Shown: one piece after another, positions 8,023 through 16,302 of the stretch
Numbering within the stretch: position 1 is the first letter of the stretch
How the letters are laid out: the number at the start of each line of letters is the position of its first letter
Assembly: GCA_041159865.1 (NCBI GenBank)
Contig: JBEAXK010000133.1
Location: forward strand, 1-40,007
DNA from: BJGN01 sp041159865
GTDB taxonomy: Bacteria > Bacteroidota > Bacteroidia > Chitinophagales > Saprospiraceae
Direction of reading: 5' to 3'
DNA length: 40,007 bases
Program-made: the position numbers and the translations under genes
Notes under the pieces: generated by a model
What the model saw: the letters and a program-made list of their open reading frames with translations, nothing else
What the model was told of the DNA's origin: nothing
The model's database searches: none

Positions 8023-9924
8023 ATGAATTCAGGTCAAAAATTAATATTTTTCATCCTTTGCGCTTTGCCATTTATTAGTAGGTGCCAAAATCCAGTAAAT
8101 GTTAATCCAATAGTTTCTACTGTTTTTTTAGCAGAGCCAAACTGGGAAGAGGTAAAAATGTCAGATAGCTTGCATCCTGGTAACCGGGTTTCTATTCCCA
8201 TTCAGATGGATATTAGCCTTAAAAATAGTGGAAAGTGGACGATCGATCAAAATGGATTCAGAAAATGGAATCTAATCATTGAGGCACCTCCATCAGCATT
8301 AGCTTTAGCTGCTTTATTAGATACCTTTAAATTATCCAACGGCTCTGTATTGTCTGTTTTTGTTGGCGATAATGATACACCTGCTGCTAGATATATTAGT
8401 GCAGAGGGGCATTCAGAAAAGAAATTAATAGGTTTTTATGGTTCAAATAAAATTCGGTTAGAATTATTTGAATTTCCAGATGCGAAAACTGAGAGTTCTA
8501 TTCATATCTTTAGAATGGATTATGGCTATAAACCTGTGTTTGAAAAGGTGTCAGATGGGGTATCTACCCAATCCATATTGTCTTTAGGTTTCGGAGCATC
8601 AGAGATTTGTCATACTAATATTATTTGCCCAGAGGGAAATAGTATAGAAAAGGAAAAGAATGGAATTTGTAGGATATATGTGGTTGTAAAAGAAGGGATA
8701 GGATTTTGTACTGGTAATCTGGTTAATAATACAAAAAAGGATGGCAGACCTCTCATTTTATCAGCTTTTCATTGCCAGGACGGTTATACTCCAATGTATG
8801 ATTTTTGGAGGTTTGATTTTAATTATCAGTCTTTAACGTGCACACAACCGAGCACAGAGCCTGTTTTTTCTTCTATTCTGGGTGCTACTTTGCTATCAAG
8901 CAGGTTAGAAAATGATTTTTTATTATTTGAACTTTCTGGTTCTATTCCATCTTCTTTTAACCCCTATTTTTTAGGATGGAACAGATCGGCAACAGGTCCC
9001 CTTAAAAGTAAAATGGCGCATCATCCTAAAGGAGACATTAAAAAAATAGCCATCTCAAATAAACCAGCTCCTGTTTTTACGGGAGAAATTAAATGGGACA
9101 ACAATAGAATCACACCTCCTAATCATCACTTTATTGTTCAATATACCTTTGGTTCGTTTGAAATTGGTTCTTCTGGTTGTGCTTTATTAAACGAATCAAA
9201 TCAATTGACAGGCATGTTACATGGTGGTTCATCTAATTGCAGTGTATCAAATGGTTATTTTTCTCGTTTATCTCTTTCTTGGGAGGGGGGTGGTACCCCA
9301 GCTACCAGATTAAAAGACTGGTTAGATCCAATTGGCACAGACTCAATGCAAATTATCGGTTTAGATAATCCGAAAATTGAAAATGGAAAAATTGCAGGTG
9401 TCGTATATACGGAAACAAATACACCTGTACCTAATGCCCATGTATTAATCATTGGTGATAATGGATTTTCAGTTTCAACGGTTTCAGATGCTCAAGGAAA
9501 TTATTCTTTTTCTGGACTTGCAATAGGAAAAAATTATATTTTGGACCTTACAAAATCAGGTTCAATTATCAATGGATTGACCACTTTCGATTTATTACAA
9601 GTTCAGAAGCACATTCTAAATAAGGAAAGCTTAAAAAGTCCGTTTAAAATGTTAGCTGCAGATGTTAATAATTCCGGGAGTATTTCTACTTCTGACCTTA
9701 TCTTGATTAAACGGGCATTACTTGGTATTTTAACAAGTTTTGAAAAGGTCCCAATTTGGCAGTTTGTACCCTTTGAAAATGGTTTTATAGATTTGGCAAA
9801 CCCTCTTTTAGGTCTAAATCTAAGTGCTTTTTCGATTCTAAATCTAAAAGGTCAGGTTTTAGATAAGGATTTTATTGGGATAAAATCTGGAGATATTAAT
9901 AATTCATCTTCAGTGAATGAATAA
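8023..9924 (+). CDS. Secreted trypsin-like serine protease with dockerin-like tail
   Basis: The protein has a Sec signal peptide (about residues 1-21), an N-terminal prodomain-like region to about 190, and an S1-fold protease domain resembling lysyl endopeptidases. Candidate triad residues are His250 (LSAFHC), Asp298 (ENDFLLFEL) and Ser384 (IGSSGCALL). Many cysteines (196, 202, 216, 229, 251, 273, 386, 406) suggest disulfides. Residues of about 455-515 form a carboxypeptidase-regulatory-like beta sandwich (IAGVVYTETNTPVPNAHV). Residues of about 516-570 are dockerin-like: a degenerate half (GLTTFDLLQVQKHIL) and a calcium-loop half (DVNNSGSISTSDL). The protein ends at residue 633 shortly after this, without a T9SS sorting domain. 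Its stop is 1 base from the stop of the convergent gene. Substrate specificity cannot be read here. Confidence 0.85.
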   Translation: MNSGQKLIFFILCALPFISRCQNPVNVNPIVSTVFLAEPNWEEVKMSDSLHPGNRVSIPIQMDISLKNSGKWTIDQNGFRKWNLIIEAPPSALALAALLDTFKLSNGSVLSVFVGDNDTPAARYISAEGHSEKKLIGFYGSNKIRLELFEFPDAKTESSIHIFRMDYGYKPVFEKVSDGVSTQSILSLGFGASEICHTNIICPEGNSIEKEKNGICRIYVVVKEGIGFCTGNLVNNTKKDGRPLILSAFHCQDGYTPMYDFWRFDFNYQSLTCTQPSTEPVFSSILGATLLSSRLENDFLLFELSGSIPSSFNPYFLGWNRSATGPLKSKMAHHPKGDIKKIAISNKPAPVFTGEIKWDNNRITPPNHHFIVQYTFGSFEIGSSGCALLNESNQLTGMLHGGSSNCSVSNGYFSRLSLSWEGGGTPATRLKDWLDPIGTDSMQIIGLDNPKIENGKIAGVVYTETNTPVPNAHVLIIGDNGFSVSTVSDAQGNYSFSGLAIGKNYILDLTKSGSIINGLTTFDLLQVQKHILNKESLKSPFKMLAADVNNSGSISTSDLILIKRALLGILTSFEKVPIWQFVPFENGFIDLANPLLGLNLSAFSILNLKGQVLDKDFIGIKSGDINNSSSVNE

Positions 9925-9925
9925 A

Positions 9926-12346
9926 TCATTCAAGTTTTAGCCATTTTTCAATTTGCGAATATCCATTTTTATTTTGCCATAAAATTAAGTAGATTCCTGG
10001 AGGGACCTTACTTCCTAGCTGAACCGTTTCTTGACCTTCCACTTTTATTTGTTCCAGCAGATAACCATTCTGACTAAATAAAGATAAATTCCCATCTTTT
10101 AAATTTTCCTTATTATTGAATTGTATGATGGCTTGTTGTTTGCCCGGATTAGGGTAAACAATGATGGCTTTCTGTTTGACAATATTGGAAATACCCGTTT
10201 GAATCGTTTGTTCTAATTTAAAATTATCAATGCCAGCTTCTACTAAATGATTAGAGTTAAGGTCTCCAATGGTAAAATGAATTTTATTATTAGTTCCAGG
10301 TTTAATTTTCTTTTCCAGGTCATTTACAATAATAGAAATCCAGTTTCTGGTGTTTTCAAAATGTTTGTACAACAAGATAGAATCTCCTAATCCATTAGTA
10401 ATGTGTATATATAAAGTATCATCAGGGGTGGAAGTACCACCCGCATTGAAATACCATAAATCAACTTTTAAACTAACCTTAACATTTGGGGAAAAAGAAA
10501 TAGGTGGAGAATGAAGAGTAGTTATTCCATTATCTACATCTCCAATGCCTGCATCCCCACCAATATTACCAGTTAAAAACGAAAAGTTACCATCGTCATT
10601 TGGAGAATCATTAAATGGCGCAACGATTGCACCATTATAGGTAGTACCTAAAGGAATTCCCCTTTCCCATCTGCCCGCAGTAGCCGTATTCGTAGTTGTC
10701 CATCCTAGATTAAAATTAAATAGGTCTTGATAACCGGAGGGTATTTTTTCAATTATATTTTGATTGGAAGGAATTAATATTTCTTTAAAGGGTAGAGATT
10801 GAAATCCCCATTTAGCAGCTGAAAAAAAATATTTTGAAGGAATAATATTAGATAGCGTAAAAAAACCATTTTCTGAGGCTTTTGTATAATTTATTATATC
10901 ATTATTGGAAAACAATCCAATTTCTGCATTCGTAACAGGATTACCTGATTCCTTGGATAAAATTTGTCCACTAACCGTAGAAGTTTCTAATTTAGCTAGA
11001 TAAATAGTGTCATTTTTCAATGAAAATTGACTTGAAAAAGTTCTCAAAATAGAGTTATTCTCGAATCCATTTTTACTAACTACTATTTTAACCTGGCCAG
11101 TTTCAGGTGTTCCCATTTTAAATTTACCAAATCCATCACTTAGCGTTTCTCTGTAAAGAATTCCTTCAAGTGAAATTTTTGCTCCAAAAATAGGAGATTT
11201 AGAGGTTGCATCTAGTATAATACCTTCAAATCTGGCAGCTTTTGTGTAATTAGGTTCATAAATAAAAAGGCCATTATCCATATCACTTGCCAGAATCAAT
11301 CCAGACGGTAAAAACGGATAAGCTCCCCAACATCCATTTCCACCTTTTGTAGTTCTGCCAATACCAACTTCGACCATATTTCCAGGGTCTGAAACATCTG
11401 CAACTGAGACCCCTTCATCATACCATGAGGTAACAATAAAGTTACCTTTCGCATTTTTGATAAAATGGGTGTTGTGAGGTAGAGAGTTTTGATTTAGTAA
11501 AACGGGAGGACGAAAACTATGTAGTAATTTAATATCAGAAGGATTTGCAACAGAATAGGCATCGACCTTACCCTGAGGTTTTTCGTCTGTGGTAAATAAA
11601 TATTTATGATCATCAGAAAGCCAAACATTATGTGTAAATCGGGTTGTAGTTGGTTGAGAAGCTAATCTGGTGATTTTTTTCTTATCCTTAATATGGTAGA
11701 TTGAAAAATTACCAGCATATATTTCAGCACTGTATAAGGTATCGTTACGAACATAATTGTCGTGGCTATAAATGGCATCTGCAGCACCTACAAAAATAGG
11801 TTCATCAGGGTTGGTATTTAAATCGTAAATTAAAACTCCGCCAGATTGTGGGGAGCAACCTGATAAATACATATAACCTTTTTCATCAATCCATAAATTA
11901 TGGCAGTTCCCCACATTGCCTGGATTAACAGGCGTAGGTGCAGGTAAACGGCTATATTTATAAGTGATTTTATTGGGAGCTTCTGACATATTAATAATCA
12001 GTACACCTTGATTTCCTTGATCAGCTGTAACATAAATATGATTCTTAAAGGATTTCATATCTCTCCAGATGGATGTATTTCCTGGAATAAAGGTATCTCT
12101 TTTAGGTTTCCTTGGATCTTTTAAGGAATAAATTGCAGTTCCAGTTGTTGTTCCTAAAATGGCATATTCAAGTCCATCTTTTCCAACAAATCCCCATATG
12201 TCGTTATATTGATTGTATTCATCAGTTTGACTTAATTTTAATAAATTTATATCTGAAGACCCATATGAATTTTGATATTTAATGACCTCCTGTGCGTAAA
12301 ATAAAGATGGGATTAAAACAAGGATTATGGCTAGTGATTTTCTCAT
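9926..12346 (-). CDS. Choice-of-anchor B (LVIVD) protein with T9SS type A sorting domain
   Basis: This is a large exported protein of 806 residues. I chose the ATG at 12346 because MRKSLAIILVLIPSLFYAQ is a clean signal peptide; the upstream ATG at 12394 would add 16 residues overlapping the preceding gene. The N-terminal ~370 residues are a repeat propeller of the LVIVD/choice-of-anchor-B kind (HNLWIDEKGYMYLSGC, SHDNYVRNDTLYSAEIY). Two carboxypeptidase-regulatory-like sandwiches follow (RFEGIILDATSKSPIFGAKI and TVSGQILSKESGNPVTNAEI). The last ~75 residues (IVYPNPGKQQAIIQF to the C terminus) are a type A T9SS sorting domain, so the protein should cross the outer membrane and become surface-attached or released. 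It starts 5 bases after the thioesterase stop. Its ligand is unknown. Confidence 0.87.
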   Translation of the reverse strand: MRKSLAIILVLIPSLFYAQEVIKYQNSYGSSDINLLKLSQTDEYNQYNDIWGFVGKDGLEYAILGTTTGTAIYSLKDPRKPKRDTFIPGNTSIWRDMKSFKNHIYVTADQGNQGVLIINMSEAPNKITYKYSRLPAPTPVNPGNVGNCHNLWIDEKGYMYLSGCSPQSGGVLIYDLNTNPDEPIFVGAADAIYSHDNYVRNDTLYSAEIYAGNFSIYHIKDKKKITRLASQPTTTRFTHNVWLSDDHKYLFTTDEKPQGKVDAYSVANPSDIKLLHSFRPPVLLNQNSLPHNTHFIKNAKGNFIVTSWYDEGVSVADVSDPGNMVEVGIGRTTKGGNGCWGAYPFLPSGLILASDMDNGLFIYEPNYTKAARFEGIILDATSKSPIFGAKISLEGILYRETLSDGFGKFKMGTPETGQVKIVVSKNGFENNSILRTFSSQFSLKNDTIYLAKLETSTVSGQILSKESGNPVTNAEIGLFSNNDIINYTKASENGFFTLSNIIPSKYFFSAAKWGFQSLPFKEILIPSNQNIIEKIPSGYQDLFNFNLGWTTTNTATAGRWERGIPLGTTYNGAIVAPFNDSPNDDGNFSFLTGNIGGDAGIGDVDNGITTLHSPPISFSPNVKVSLKVDLWYFNAGGTSTPDDTLYIHITNGLGDSILLYKHFENTRNWISIIVNDLEKKIKPGTNNKIHFTIGDLNSNHLVEAGIDNFKLEQTIQTGISNIVKQKAIIVYPNPGKQQAIIQFNNKENLKDGNLSLFSQNGYLLEQIKVEGQETVQLGSKVPPGIYLILWQNKNGYSQIEKWLKLE

Positions 12347-12351
12347 TTTTT

Positions 12352-12783
12352 TTATTTTAAGGGAATTACGGCTAAGGTAATCCTTGATGTACAAGTTAAC
12401 TGGTTTTTTGAATTACAAATATCAATTTGCCATACCTGGATGGTTTTACCTATACGGATAGGTCTTACAGTGCCAATTACAGGAGGTTCGCCCTCTTTTA
12501 CTGATTTTAAGTGGTTGGCATTTATTTCAACACCAACGATGGTATGTGTATTTAAATTTTCCAGACATAAAGTACCTGCAAAACTGCCTAAAGATTCTGC
12601 TAATGCAACACTTGCACCACCATGTAAAATTCTAAAGGGTTGAACGGTTCTATGATCAACTGGCATCGAGGCTTTAATATAATCAGAGCTTATTTCTATA
12701 ATTTGAATGCCTAAAGTGTCCATGAGCGTATTCCTGCCCATTTCATTTATAACGGTTTCGTTTATGGGTTGTTTCCAAATCAT
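12352..12783 (-). CDS. Hotdog-fold acyl-CoA thioesterase (PaaI/YdiI-like)
   Basis: The 143-residue protein has the hotdog thioesterase signature HGGASVALAESLGSFAG, in which the glutamate of LAES is the likely catalytic residue. Family members hydrolyse CoA thioesters; the closest well-known relatives are YdiI/MenI (1,4-dihydroxy-2-naphthoyl-CoA, menaquinone pathway) and EntH. Which substrate applies here cannot be read from sequence. The ATG at 12783 gives MIWKQPINETVINEMG, the usual N terminus. The frame is open further upstream to 12873, but that extension is low-complexity and resembles no domain. It is divergent from the NOS gene with about 100 bases between the start codons. Confidence 0.87.
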   Translation of the reverse strand: MIWKQPINETVINEMGRNTLMDTLGIQIIEISSDYIKASMPVDHRTVQPFRILHGGASVALAESLGSFAGTLCLENLNTHTIVGVEINANHLKSVKEGEPPVIGTVRPIRIGKTIQVWQIDICNSKNQLTCTSRITLAVIPLK

Positions 12784-12884
12784 TTTTAGTTTTTTTTCAT
12801 TAAAGGAACGATTCTGCAAGTTATTGAAATATATAATGAAAGATTTTATTTTCCTTGTTAAACATAAAAACAAAATGCTTTGTT

Positions 12885-14060
12885 ATGAATGCACTCAAAT
12901 TTTCAACCTTTAAAAATTCAAAATTGGGAAACCCATTATATGAAAATGCCAGTGAATTTTTAGGTTTGTATTATAAAGAATCAAACCTTTCTAATTTAAA
13001 AGATAGGTTGATTGAGGTTGCAGACGAAATTAATAAATCAGGTACTTATACTCAAACTATAGATGAAATTGAGTTTGGAGTTTCTGTCGCTTGGAGGAAT
13101 AGTAACAGATGTATTGGAAGGCTTTTTTGGAAATCTATTAAAATAATTGACTGTAGATCTGTAAAGACTGTTGAAGAGATTAAAAAGGCTATATTCAATC
13201 ATTTAGAAATGGCTTTTGGAAATGGAAAGATAAGGCCTTTTTTAACTTTATTTGCACCTGAAAATAATAATGGTTTCGCTCCATTGCGAATTTGGAATAA
13301 TCAACTTATTAGATATGCTGCCTACAGGTCTGAAGGCAAAATTTTAGGTGATCCTGCACAACTAGAATTTACAGATAAATGTCTTGAACTCGGATGGAAG
13401 GGGATAGGGACTGAATTTGACGTATTACCAATTGTTTTTCAAATTGAAGGTAAAAGTCCAGAGTTTTTTGAAATTCCGACACATTTAATTAAAGAAATTC
13501 CAATTTCTCATCCAGATTTAACATGGTTTAACTCATTAGGTTTAAAATGGAATGCTTTACCTGTTATTTCAGATATGGTTCTTGAAATAGGTGGAATTCA
13601 TTATCCAGCAGCACCCTTTAATGGCTGGTATATGGTAACTGAAATTGGAGCAAGAAATTTAGGCGACATTAACAGGTATAATAAACTTCCCTTAATCGCA
13701 GAAAAAATGGATTTAAATATAGGGGGTAAAGATTTATTCTGGAAGGATAGAGCTATGCTTGAATTAAATTATGCCGTAAAATATTCTTTCGAAAAAGCAG
13801 GTGTCTCTTTAACCGATCACCATGAAGCATCGATACAGTTTATGAAATTTATAGAGCAGGAAAATAAACTTGGCAGAGAGGTAATGGCAGATTGGAGTTG
13901 GATTGTTCCTCCAGTTTCTGGGTCAACCATGCAGGTATTCCATACTAATTTTGAAAACAAAGTACTAAGTCCTAATTTTTATTATAATACACCTGCTTGG
14001 AAAAAGGAGGATATTCGAGTTTCAAAAAAGTGTCCTTTCCATATACTTTCTAAAAAATAA
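12885..14060 (+). CDS. nos: Bacterial nitric oxide synthase, oxygenase domain only
   Basis: It is predicted to oxidise L-arginine to citrulline and nitric oxide using heme, pterin and electrons from a separate reductase. WRNSNRCIGR gives the heme-thiolate ligand Cys76. PFNGWYMVTEIGARN carries the substrate-binding Glu253. DWSWIVPPVSGSTMQVFH (from residue 336) matches the pterin/dimer region of NOS. The 391-residue protein ends after the oxygenase domain, as in Bacillus NOS, with no calmodulin or flavin reductase module. I chose the ATG at 12885; an in-frame TTG at 12855 would add 10 residues with no support. No reductase or pterin gene adjoins it. It converges with the proteorhodopsin operon across a perfect hairpin that starts directly after its stop codon. 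Confidence 0.95.
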   Translation: MNALKFSTFKNSKLGNPLYENASEFLGLYYKESNLSNLKDRLIEVADEINKSGTYTQTIDEIEFGVSVAWRNSNRCIGRLFWKSIKIIDCRSVKTVEEIKKAIFNHLEMAFGNGKIRPFLTLFAPENNNGFAPLRIWNNQLIRYAAYRSEGKILGDPAQLEFTDKCLELGWKGIGTEFDVLPIVFQIEGKSPEFFEIPTHLIKEIPISHPDLTWFNSLGLKWNALPVISDMVLEIGGIHYPAAPFNGWYMVTEIGARNLGDINRYNKLPLIAEKMDLNIGGKDLFWKDRAMLELNYAVKYSFEKAGVSLTDHHEASIQFMKFIEQENKLGREVMADWSWIVPPVSGSTMQVFHTNFENKVLSPNFYYNTPAWKKEDIRVSKKCPFHILSKK

Positions 14061-14094
14061 ATTGAGGAATACATCCTGGGATGTATTCCTCAAT
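14061..14094. terminator. Bidirectional hairpin terminator between nos and proteorhodopsin
   Basis: ATTGAGGAATACATCC (14061-14076) pairs perfectly with 14079-14094, a 16-bp inverted repeat with a two-base centre. It begins directly after the nos stop codon. On the minus strand the hairpin is followed by TTTATTTTTTA, a good U-tract for ending the rhodopsin transcript. On the plus strand the tail (GAAAGGAAAATAATTT) is less T-rich, so termination of nos may be weaker. Confidence 0.85.
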
Positions 14095-14108
14095 GAAAGG
14101 AAAATAAT

Positions 14109-14831
14109 TTATTTAGATACAGCCAAAGAGTAAATGACTAATCCAAATCCAATTTTGTTAACAGCGTCACCAATGTTGTAAATGATGTCTAAAGACTCAA
14201 TTGGGAGAACTCCATCAAGCCATCCACCAGGAATAGTCATATATCCAATTGGATAAATAGCCCAACCAACAAGTACAAACCATCCTAATGTTTTGAAAGC
14301 TCCTTGAAGAGCTGGATCATTTGAGTTTCCTGCTAATTTCTTCGCGGATCCCATCCAAACTTCATACAATATACCAACATAGCCTAAGGTTGAAATGAAA
14401 CCCCATAATACAGATTGATCACGGTAAACAGTTTCACCTAGGTAACCTGCAATAAGCATCAACAAAGAATAACCAATCATCTTCCATAACAATGAAATAG
14501 TTGCTCCAAATGCTTTTAAGATTAAATAGAATTCAACGCACATTAATGGAACCGTAAGTATCCAGTCAATATAGCGAAATGAAGTTGGTGAAGTACCGTT
14601 TTCAGCCCAGAATCCACGCATGTAAAAATAGTGAACGGCTGCAATACCCGTAATTAAACCAGAAATTAAAAGAGAATCTTTCCATTTTCCAGCAACGTTT
14701 GTCATCTGAACAAAAAAGAATACAGTGGAAGCTAACATAGCCATTGATCCAATGAAAAATGTAAAGCCTACATAGTCTCCTTCTTTTAAGGTTGCTAAGA
14801 ACAAGTTTGAAAAGTTTTGTAATGCATCCAT
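14109..14831 (-). CDS. Proteorhodopsin, light-driven proton pump (green-type)
   Basis: This 240-residue seven-helix retinal protein fits an outward proton pump. Helix C motif RYIDWILTVPLMCVEF supplies the DTE triad: Asp89 acceptor, Thr93 and Glu100 donor. Met97 is at the spectral-tuning site, where Leu or Met gives green and Gln gives blue absorption. His67 (AAVHYFYMRG) is the usual partner of the acceptor Asp. Lys226 (GDAVNKIGFG) is the retinal Schiff-base lysine. Gly144 in helix E (VLWGFISTLG) aligns with bacteriorhodopsin Trp138 and with the antenna-window glycine of xanthorhodopsin. The gene is 37 bases downstream of blh, which makes its retinal. I see no good separate promoter in that gap, so co-transcription is likely. 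Confidence 0.97.
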   Translation of the reverse strand: MDALQNFSNLFLATLKEGDYVGFTFFIGSMAMLASTVFFFVQMTNVAGKWKDSLLISGLITGIAAVHYFYMRGFWAENGTSPTSFRYIDWILTVPLMCVEFYLILKAFGATISLLWKMIGYSLLMLIAGYLGETVYRDQSVLWGFISTLGYVGILYEVWMGSAKKLAGNSNDPALQGAFKTLGWFVLVGWAIYPIGYMTIPGGWLDGVLPIESLDIIYNIGDAVNKIGFGLVIYSLAVSK

Positions 14832-14868
14832 AGTAAAAATTTATTTAAATTGTTAAAAAATTACGAAG

Positions 14869-15822
14869 TTAATGGTTCATTAAGTTATTATTTTCTCCAA
14901 TCTGTTGGTATAAAATATCCATCATTATCATGTGTGGTAAAGTTATAACAGCTATGAACGCAAATAATAAAGCAATTCCTTGGTTTTGAGTAATATATTC
15001 TCCTGACAATTCTAAAACTATAGCTAAGCCTGATAGTGCAAGTAATGTATAAGGTAAAATTTCTTTGATGTAATTACCTAAATGATAATTACTTCGTCTG
15101 GTTTTGAAAAAATTAATCTGGTCTTCGATGGAAGGAATAGCATGCCATAGAGTGAAATAAACAGCAAAACCTATCCATAAAGGTGTGTAAAAGTATAGTC
15201 CAAATAATAAGATAACATTTAACATCTCTAAAATTCCCTTTTTAAAAATTAATTGTTTAGTTATTATTAATAATAACCAATACATAAACATCATAATTCC
15301 TAACCAAACAGAAATTTGTCTTCCTTGTTCATAAGAAATTTCGATTATTTTACTGTTTTGTGACAAGGAATCTATTATGGGAAGTGAAGTTTCCAAATGA
15401 GCAAAAATGGGTGTCATTAATACAAATATTCCTGATATCAAAATAGAAATTAATTTAATTATTTTTGATTGGAAGGGAAATGCATAAAGATTAGATTGTC
15501 CGAAATGATAAAAAGAAATTAAGAGAAATAATCCCAGAGAAAAAACAGGCATAAAATACCAGCAAACGGAATAAAGAATAATTAATCCTAAATAAGTAAA
15601 ATAAAATAATCTTCCGGATTTACCATTCTCCTTGAATCTGTTTTGGAAAAGGTTAAAAAATAATAAATGATCATTTGCACCATGTGGAATACCTATAATT
15701 GCGATTAAAATAATGGATAGTATTAATGAACTACCAGCAAAAATTGGATGATTTGATAAGTACCCCATTATGATTATGAAGGTAATTAACTGAATGATAT
15801 TTTGTAATTTAGAACTTCTCAT
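14869..15822 (-). CDS. blh: Brp/Blh beta-carotene 15,15'-dioxygenase
   Basis: This integral membrane enzyme cleaves beta-carotene to two retinal molecules, the chromophore for the adjacent rhodopsin. The 317-residue protein is largely hydrophobic with several membrane spans. Conserved histidines that bind the catalytic iron in this family are visible: His47 and His52 (GIPHGANDH), His106 (FYHFGQS), His227 (LWHAIPS) and His297 (LPHMIMM). The ATG at 15822 is preceded by AGGTGATTA, a plausible ribosome binding site that overlaps the TGA of the upstream small gene, suggesting translational coupling. No carotenoid synthesis genes (crtE, crtB, crtI, crtY) are in the window, so beta-carotene must be made from elsewhere. 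Confidence 0.95.
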   Translation of the reverse strand: MRSSKLQNIIQLITFIIIMGYLSNHPIFAGSSLILSIILIAIIGIPHGANDHLLFFNLFQNRFKENGKSGRLFYFTYLGLIILYSVCWYFMPVFSLGLFLLISFYHFGQSNLYAFPFQSKIIKLISILISGIFVLMTPIFAHLETSLPIIDSLSQNSKIIEISYEQGRQISVWLGIMMFMYWLLLIITKQLIFKKGILEMLNVILLFGLYFYTPLWIGFAVYFTLWHAIPSIEDQINFFKTRRSNYHLGNYIKEILPYTLLALSGLAIVLELSGEYITQNQGIALLFAFIAVITLPHMIMMDILYQQIGENNNLMNH

Positions 15823-15825
15823 TAA

Positions 15826-16272
15826 TCACCTGATTGATTGATAAATGGGAAAATAAGTAATATCATTATTTTCTTTAGGCAGAAAAAAATTTAATGCTGC
15901 TTTCAAAAATATATTTCCAGTTAAAATCAAATTAAACCAGACCTTTTTATCCTTAAACAGAAAAATAATTAATTCAGAATTATAAACCGTGAGAAAATTA
16001 GTACGTTTAATTCCATAATATTTTGAAGGTTTATTTTCTTTATCATTTTTATAATCATTCGAAAAAAAGGACAAATTATTCCATGTTGAATTTTTTTTTG
16101 AAATGACTGGGGTTGTAAATGTGTCCCAATAGTACCTTTTATTACATTTAAAAGTATGTATATTCTTGGCTATCACTAATATAGAAAGAATTATTTTAGA
16201 CTTGGCTAAATCTAAGGACAAACCTACCCCAGAACATCCTGAACACGATATGACGAAATTGTAGAATTTCAT
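15826..16272 (-). CDS. Unknown small protein, first gene of the blh-rhodopsin operon
   Basis: I do not recognise this protein of 148 residues (ATG at 16272; an in-frame TTG at 16278 would add two). It begins MKFYNFVISCSGCSGVGLSL, with a CxxC pair, followed by a hydrophobic stretch (ILSILVIAKN) and then a Lys/Asn/Phe/Tyr-rich part that may be beta-strand-rich (FLTVYNSELIIFLFKDKKVW). Three bases separate its stop from the blh start, and a consensus -7 box lies just upstream. This spacing argues for a real gene. Against it, the composition is what AT-rich noise would also give. A membrane-associated role in retinal or rhodopsin assembly is only a guess from position. Confidence 0.5.
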   Translation of the reverse strand: MKFYNFVISCSGCSGVGLSLDLAKSKIILSILVIAKNIHTFKCNKRYYWDTFTTPVISKKNSTWNNLSFFSNDYKNDKENKPSKYYGIKRTNFLTVYNSELIIFLFKDKKVWFNLILTGNIFLKAALNFFLPKENNDITYFPIYQSIR

Positions 16273-16294
16273 TTCCAAAATGTTTAAGGTTATA

Positions 16295-16302
16295 CAAAAA
16301 TA
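16295..16302 (-). promoter_or_regulatory. Candidate -7 box for the small protein-blh-rhodopsin operon
   Basis: Read on the minus strand, this is TATTTTTG, a full match to TAnnTTTG. Transcription would start near 16288, about 16 bases before the ATG at 16272. A TTG lies 13 bases upstream, closer than the usual -33 spacing. No comparable box is visible in front of blh or rhodopsin, which favours one transcript for all three genes. The rest of the 16273-16382 gap is very AT-rich with nothing else recognisable. Confidence 0.45.

Noticed and set aside
12347..12394. Longer start for the LVIVD/T9SS protein
   Set aside because: It would overlap the thioesterase gene and put 16 residues before a clear signal peptide starting at 12346.
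12784..12873. Upstream extension of the thioesterase frame
   Set aside because: The added 30 residues are low-complexity and overlap the divergent promoter region; the ATG at 12783 gives the standard family N terminus.
12855..12884. In-frame TTG start extending NOS by 10 residues
   Set aside because: The ATG at 12885 gives a normal N terminus, and the extension has no support beyond an open frame.
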